In this document: in pieces, positions 58,796-64,000 of the stretch
How positions within the stretch are numbered: position 1 is the first letter of the stretch
Layout of the letters: each line of letters starts with the position of its first letter
Source: Tubulanus polymorphus
Lineage: Eukaryota > Nemertea > Palaeonemertea > Tubulaniformes > Tubulanidae
Length of the DNA stretch: 64,000 bases
Direction: 5' to 3'
Assembly (NCBI RefSeq): GCF_964204645.1
Contig: NC_134029.1
Coordinates: forward strand, 8,362,850 to 8,426,849
Translations under genes and position numbers: made by a program
The notes under the pieces: model-generated
The model's database searches: none
What the model saw: only the letters and a program-made list of their open reading frames with translations
Told to the model about the DNA's origin: nothing

Positions 58796-59749
58796 CTCTC
58801 CACCAGAAAATTTCCAAAATCTAGACTTATTTCAGTTGTTTTCGGGGCACCAGAAGACTTCTTTCTATGTTATGGCGACTGTGAAACTTTAAATATATCT
58901 ATGAAAATGAATTCAAAAAGTTGGGGCCAGAAAAAACGGAAAATTGTGCTTGATGCTTTCAATGTAGCCATGGTAAGTCTGAAAATAGTACCCCCACATA
59001 TATCCTGCCAATAATCCGTTAACTATTATAAAAATAATCGAATTCGTAAAACCTACTATTTCATACTTGAAGCGTTTTTCTAAAAAGAACATTCGATCCA
59101 GTATACTGAGTGTACGAGAGGCGAGAGACAGTGCGAAACCCGACAATCCTACGAAAACAGCAAAGTATCGTTTCCTCCAGGTGCAGCAGGTGTGTTAATT
59201 ATGTTATAACACATTCGGAAAGGCTTCTAGTGTCAACAACCCCTGAAGGATGTCTCCCGATCCTCAGTCATTCTCAATCTGGTCTCAAATTAATATGGCT
59301 CAATCTATCATATGCCTCATCGAATCCTACACATGCTCAATGACAATAATCAACAATTAAATACAAACGAAAAGTCGATTCTCATTGGTTCAGTCCTAGC
59401 TGTACAACTCTCATTAGTTCAAAAAGAAACCCTGCTGACTACCCCTTACAATGAAATTGGTAAATTCGGGAAAACGTGAAAAAATGGCGCTCGTAGAATG
59501 TACTTTAGTATGGATAGCAGCCATTTTTATCATTAGGGGGGTCAGGTTTTTTCAACAATGGGTAGACACCTTTGGTCTGAATCTCACTTTGACAGTTCTA
59601 GTTGAAAGCGATATCATTAAATCGATGACAGCCCTTAGGGCAGCAGTAAAACCCTGGAATGAAACACTATTTGAATGCAAAACCCTCTGTTAATACAAAA
59701 TGTGCTTTACAGACAACTTTACAGTTAGAAAAATCCATCGATCAGAATC
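58796..59749. other. No recognisable gene
   Basis: Unique sequence with short unrecognised frames of 76-80 codons. Nothing supported. Confidence 0.45.
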
Positions 59750-59763
59750 CATATCATCTTATG

Positions 59764-59798
59764 TTTGGCCAAATATATATAAAATATATTTGGCCAAA
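59764..59798. repeat. Palindrome TTTGGCCAAATATAT with 5-base loop
   Basis: Arms at 59764-59778 and 59784-59798 are perfect inverted 15-mers. The left arm overlaps a 24-bp piece shared with the family J copy at 58532. Confidence 0.85.
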
Positions 59799-59820
59799 AA
59801 ATCCATGATACCAAAATCAG

Positions 59821-60068
59821 TCGCTTGCCGGTTCAGACTGAATGGAAGATTGTTTCGATGAACCGGAACCGAATTTCCAATTATGTACTCCGATTTAAAA
59901 ATATTCTGTTAACTCGACCGCCGATCACACATCTATATCTGTACTTCAATTTCCGATTTCAATATCAAACAACCCCATGTTTCGCTCCCGGCAGGTGTGG
60001 TGGGTCTGTAAGGGACACTCAATCGAAAAATCAAACAAAATTTACCAGCCAAATAAATAAATAAAGGG
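59821..60068 (+). mobile_element. Family M, LINE- or SINE-like 3' segment with A-rich tail
   Basis: TCGCTTGCCGGTTCAGACTG, AACCGAATTTCCAATTATGT, TTTCGCTCCCGGCAGGTGTG, GTGGGTCTGTAAGGGACA and a tail CAAATAAATAAATAAA. The tail is what a non-LTR retroelement 3' end would show. The 79-codon frame across it is not a known protein. Confidence 0.6.
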
Positions 60069-60210
60069 GACAATCCCTATTTTAAGATCAAAAGAAAAAA
60101 AAAGAAAAATCCATCGAACTTTACAAGGAATACGTTAAGCTAAACAATACCAAATTAAGAAATGTAATAACAATGTATGATGAATTTGAGGTAGGGACCT
60201 TTAGAATATA

Positions 60211-60511
60211 AGCTGCGATCACACAAGTGTTTTTTGGCCCGGAACAACTGTTCACACGGGTGCTAAATGGGCCCAAAGCTAAATTTGGCAACGTCGGAAC
60301 AGGCCCGAGCCAAATTTTAGCATAGGAAAAATGATTGCGTTAGAATTGCAAATGGTTCCGAAAATGACTCACGTTGGTTTGTTTGAGCATTGTTTAGTAT
60401 CGAGTGAGTAGTTTACGTATGATTAGGCATGTGCCAAATTTGGTTAGGGCCTGATTTGTGCCAATAAGGCGTGGGCCAAATTGTCTGTAGATGCACAATT
60501 CAATCACAGCT
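60211..60511 (+). mobile_element. Family A MITE, near full length
   Basis: Begins AGCTGCGATCACACAAGTG and ends CAATTCAATCACAGCT, with GGAACAACTGTTCACACGGG, CCCGAGCCAAATTTTAGCAT, TTGAGCATTGTTTAGTATCG and TTAGGCATGTGCCAAATTTG between. No matching 9-mers flank it. Confidence 0.85.
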
Positions 60512-60861
60512 GATCACGTTAATCGGATACAATATCATTTACTAATTTAATTTAGCAAATAATACTTCCAACTGGATATAACTGGGAGACATTGATGGCA
60601 CATTGTAGAAATGAGAACATGTGCAACTCCTTGCATTAATGGCATCACTTTTGGATCATCGCTGGCAGTGGCAGAGGTCCTGAGCTAAGCCCCGCTCAGG
60701 TCAACCTACAACACAACTGGATGTCCAGCGACTGGCAGCGTTTTTCAGCGGCCGATTAGTCACCACCTGACCACATCTAACAATACATTTCTTTTTTGAA
60801 AATGCATCGGAAGCCTGTGATGCACTTAGATCCGATTTGATCATCTGCGATTTGTCTTAAG

Positions 60862-60966
60862 AGATAAAAAATTGTACGAATTACACCAATACACTGCAGT
60901 GCGATGTACTAGCAAAGTCAGTCACCGATTTATACACCGCACTGCAGTGTAGACGCACTGAAAGGG
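60862..60966. mobile_element. Family H TTAA element, right part
   Basis: AGATAAAAAATTGTACGAAT, ATACACTGCAGTGCGATGTA, TACACCGCACTGCAGTGTAG and GACGCACTGAAAGGG followed by TTAA (60967-60970). The left two thirds are missing. Confidence 0.65.
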
Positions 60967-60970
60967 TTAA

Positions 60971-63900
60971 GAGTTGCCGATTCGGCCAAGACTCATTTGT
61001 CAGATCTTAGCTACACTCAGGTTTCCTGAGATCCACACTCATTTAGAAGCGAACAGTTAAGTCATGTGACACTCCGGTCACCTAAGATCCAATCCGATTA
61101 ACAAATAGAACATGTCCGATCGGCTTACAACTGGTCTTCGATCAGTTTTAACGATCTTTCATACACTCATGTCGCAAAAAAATTCCCAACTGAGAAATTG
61201 GCAACTGGTTGCTGATTCCTTACGATCCGGCAATCAGGTCAGATCTTACGCGACCTGACTTAGGCTTAAATGAAAATTTGAGTCTTTTGTGCATTAATCT
61301 TGCAATGGCGAATAAACAGTCTCTTCAGAGATGTGCGTATCTTATCTTAGAAGGTGTCTTCAATCTAGAATGAATGCATATAACCCGCAATTCTTCCCAA
61401 CAAGAGGAAACGGGTGACTTTTAGCGGGTGAAAGCGCCAATCCCTCACGTGTTTATGTACGTATATTTGATATACACACAGAGAACTAGCCATTAGCAGC
61501 TGCTGGTATCTCTACCAAATGATATGAAAAGGTAATTGAATGAAGGGGTTGACTGCCATCTGCTAAAGTATAGTTCATACAAATAATATCTATAAAGCAT
61601 CAACAACGCGGGCGCGGACGGGAATATATATATAATATATAGTGAAGTGAAGAGCCAACGAACATTGTTAAAGTAAATATGTAGTTGTGATAGGAGATGA
61701 TATGCGATAACCCAAAATACAGAAAACATGTTTTAGCGCACATGCATCGCAGGTTGGGTTGCATTGCAACACCTTTATTTCGTCATTGCATTCTTTTATG
61801 AATAGAATTATGAAATTCCTGGGGGGGGGCCTTCTACCGGATACCTGATCATTCCATCAAATTTACACTTTTATTGAGGTTACGTGAAGGTTTACAGGCC
61901 TATGCCGAGCTATTTTGAGAAGAAGTGACTTTTTACCGTGAATAGGGGCACTTTCCTATTGAAAATAGACAGTTGTTAAATATGATTTTTTCGATAACAT
62001 AAACTTAAACAACGTCTGATTTATAATTTTCATTAAATTTATAACATTTATCTCCAATATCCAAAAATAACATATTTACAAACAAATAGAAAGATTAATT
62101 GAAAACTTTAGGGAAACTGAAATTTCCAGGAATGTAAAAAAAAACAAAATTTGGACCAAAACAAATGTGGAACTTGGATTTGAAAAGGGGGTCATCCACA
62201 CCACTCGCACCCCCTCTGGGTGACCAGCTCTGGTGAGGCCTGGAGCATTTACCTTAACGAACTATCAGAACTAACAGCTAAATTGATTTAAGATCAACTG
62301 AATTAAAGAAGAAATGTAATGGACTGAAGAGTATAAACTTTTTGTGAACTGCAGGGCCCGTGGATGGGGTCGAACTAGGTAATTCAAGTGCCCATTATGC
62401 CCTACAGATGGCAGCATCTCCTAAAGCAGAAATATGCCGAGAGACTGAGCGTCAGGTAGAGGTGGCATGTACTCCAATGTAGTATTAATGACCGATCAGA
62501 CCTCTTCTCGTCAAACCCCAACATGTACGATGATAATTCGATCAAGCCGATGACTGAAATTCAATTTAGCGCAAATCGCGCAAAGTGGCCACTTTTCATT
62601 ATTTACCAACACAAATGCAAAATACCGTTGAGAATGACAGTGAGTGTAATACTTAAACAAATGAAACGTATATTGATGTCGATATACACAATTTTGGGCT
62701 GTTCGGACATTGCCGAATCAATCAATCACTGAATTGTAGCTGAATTTTTTATCAATTTTCGCCGATAAATTCTTGAAATAAAATACGCTGAATCGATGTG
62801 AATTTTACGTATATTCTGAAGAAATCTTCCAAAGTGGGCACAGATTCGATCGAATTTAGCAATAAGATTCATATTCAAGTATCGTTATCGCTAATGTTGC
62901 TTGTTAATCTAATATTGCGCCACTGACCTGATATAGGATATCGTTTATTATATGATAATTTAACGAAATAAGTGAAATTAGAGAAAAAACTGACAATTAT
63001 CTTAAAATTCAGCGAATTAGTAGTTCAGCAATTAAGCAGAGTTGACTCTGAACGATGATTTTGTACATGAACTCAATACAATACACATTCATACGCATCT
63101 AGTTCAAACCGTTTTTCCCGCCGGCTGTCCAGTGCAACCCGCATACACGCAACTTGAGCCCAAATACCTGGTTACAGTTTTTTTAGAGCGAAGTCATATT
63201 TAGAAAATATTCTAGAAGTCAGTATACGCATTTTGCGAACATTCTTTGATGGAAAAGTTGATAGGAAAGTATGCGTCTATTATACTTGTATTTCAATCCC
63301 TCGGACATAGCTGTTCTATATTCATTTCGTGAATGGCACGCACCATCAGATATAGGTTCATCAGAAGACACAGCCACCCAACAATTCAATGCCCGACAAT
63401 TCAATGCCCGATCCTGCCACCAACCAGCTGACTGAAGTTGAGTAATCATTTGTAACACCGACTTTAAGGGGGCTCGAAAATTTCTAAGAAAATCTGATGA
63501 TACCCAACAACTGTTTAATTCTACGCACACGCTTCTCTTATTGTGCGAATCAAGTAAAGTAAAGTTTAATTTCATAAGGAATCCAGCGAAAACAAACCCC
63601 CGGTAATCTGGTGTTAGATAATCTTACGCTTATTTAGTGCTATTCAAGATCGATCCTTTGTAATTGTAAGGAAGGAAGATCCCAAATATAGATACGCGGG
63701 CGTTCTGTTCTGTCCTCCTGTCCAATTAACAAACAGTTCCTTTAACGCCTGGTTGGGACACACACACACTAAGTACAGCCGTGCCAACAAAATGACCCCT
63801 CCCGGGCGATAAAAATGTCGTCTCATAACTTTCGCCAATTATACATGGATAACTCTATTATCACCCGAACGTACATAGAAGATGAATTAGACCATCTCTC

Positions 63901-64000
63901 GATGAATCAGCTGGGAATAGATTAATCGTCATCGGATGCTATTTCGATCGGATTGCCCAGAGAAAACAGAAGTACCCGTGCTCGCTCGAGCACTCCAAAT
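60971..64000. other. No recognisable gene; scattered repeat-like words
   Basis: From 60971 to about 61290 GATCTTA(G/C), GATCC and ACTGG words recur, probably decayed MITEs. Near 61836 a run of nine G and near 62195 a CACCCCCTCTGGGTGACC word could be ends of a family J- or K-like element. The rest to the window end is AT-rich unique DNA. A 118-codon minus frame at 63219-63575 and a 69-codon frame at 62523-62732 carry no recognised domain. Confidence 0.45.

Noticed and set aside
63219-63575. 118-codon minus-strand frame
   Set aside because: No recognisable domain; composition like the surrounding non-coding DNA.

Overview
The window looks like gene-poor nuclear DNA of an animal, most likely a marine invertebrate (mollusc, brachiopod or hemichordate type). 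The sequence does not allow a closer call. The grounds are AT-rich but CpG-retaining DNA, long dinucleotide microsatellites, several minisatellites, and many short copies of diverged repeat families with terminal inverted repeats (TIRs), together with the absence of any recognisable protein-coding exon. Every long open frame I read is a microsatellite translation (YIYI, HTHT, CVCV), a frame inside a repeat, or a chance frame in CGA/CGT-rich DNA. I therefore annotate no CDS.

Layout. 1-9 kb: a tRNA-like SINE at the edge, three (TA)n tracts, an inverted pair of family B elements and a CpG-dense patch. 9.1-11.8 kb: an inverted Penelope-type terminal repeat carrying hammerhead-like cores, two identical 260-bp repeats, a near-palindromic MITE and a four-unit 150-bp repeat. 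16.8-22.8 kb: an inverted SINE pair, a complete family A MITE with a 9-bp target duplication, and three unrelated tandem arrays (44/46 bp, 86 bp, 11/33 bp). 23-36 kb: a mixed tetranucleotide array, LINE-like 3' tails and a dense cluster of family A copies. 36-48 kb: further TIR elements, a purine-rich tract, a 470-bp CA/TA microsatellite bracketed by a 32-bp inverted repeat, and a TTAA-type element with a TA-type MITE nested in it. 49-64 kb: a 29-bp minisatellite, more family A, D, J and N copies, two tandem hammerhead-like terminal repeats, and a mostly featureless last 3 kb.

The families are named here by letter (A to N, T) because I cannot search repeat libraries. Family A is the most abundant, with about 15 full or partial copies on both strands. 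Nothing shows these elements being autonomous; they read as non-autonomous remnants. Between the repeats lie CpG-rich blocks of 200-500 bp, the best candidates for regulatory or unannotated exonic sequence.
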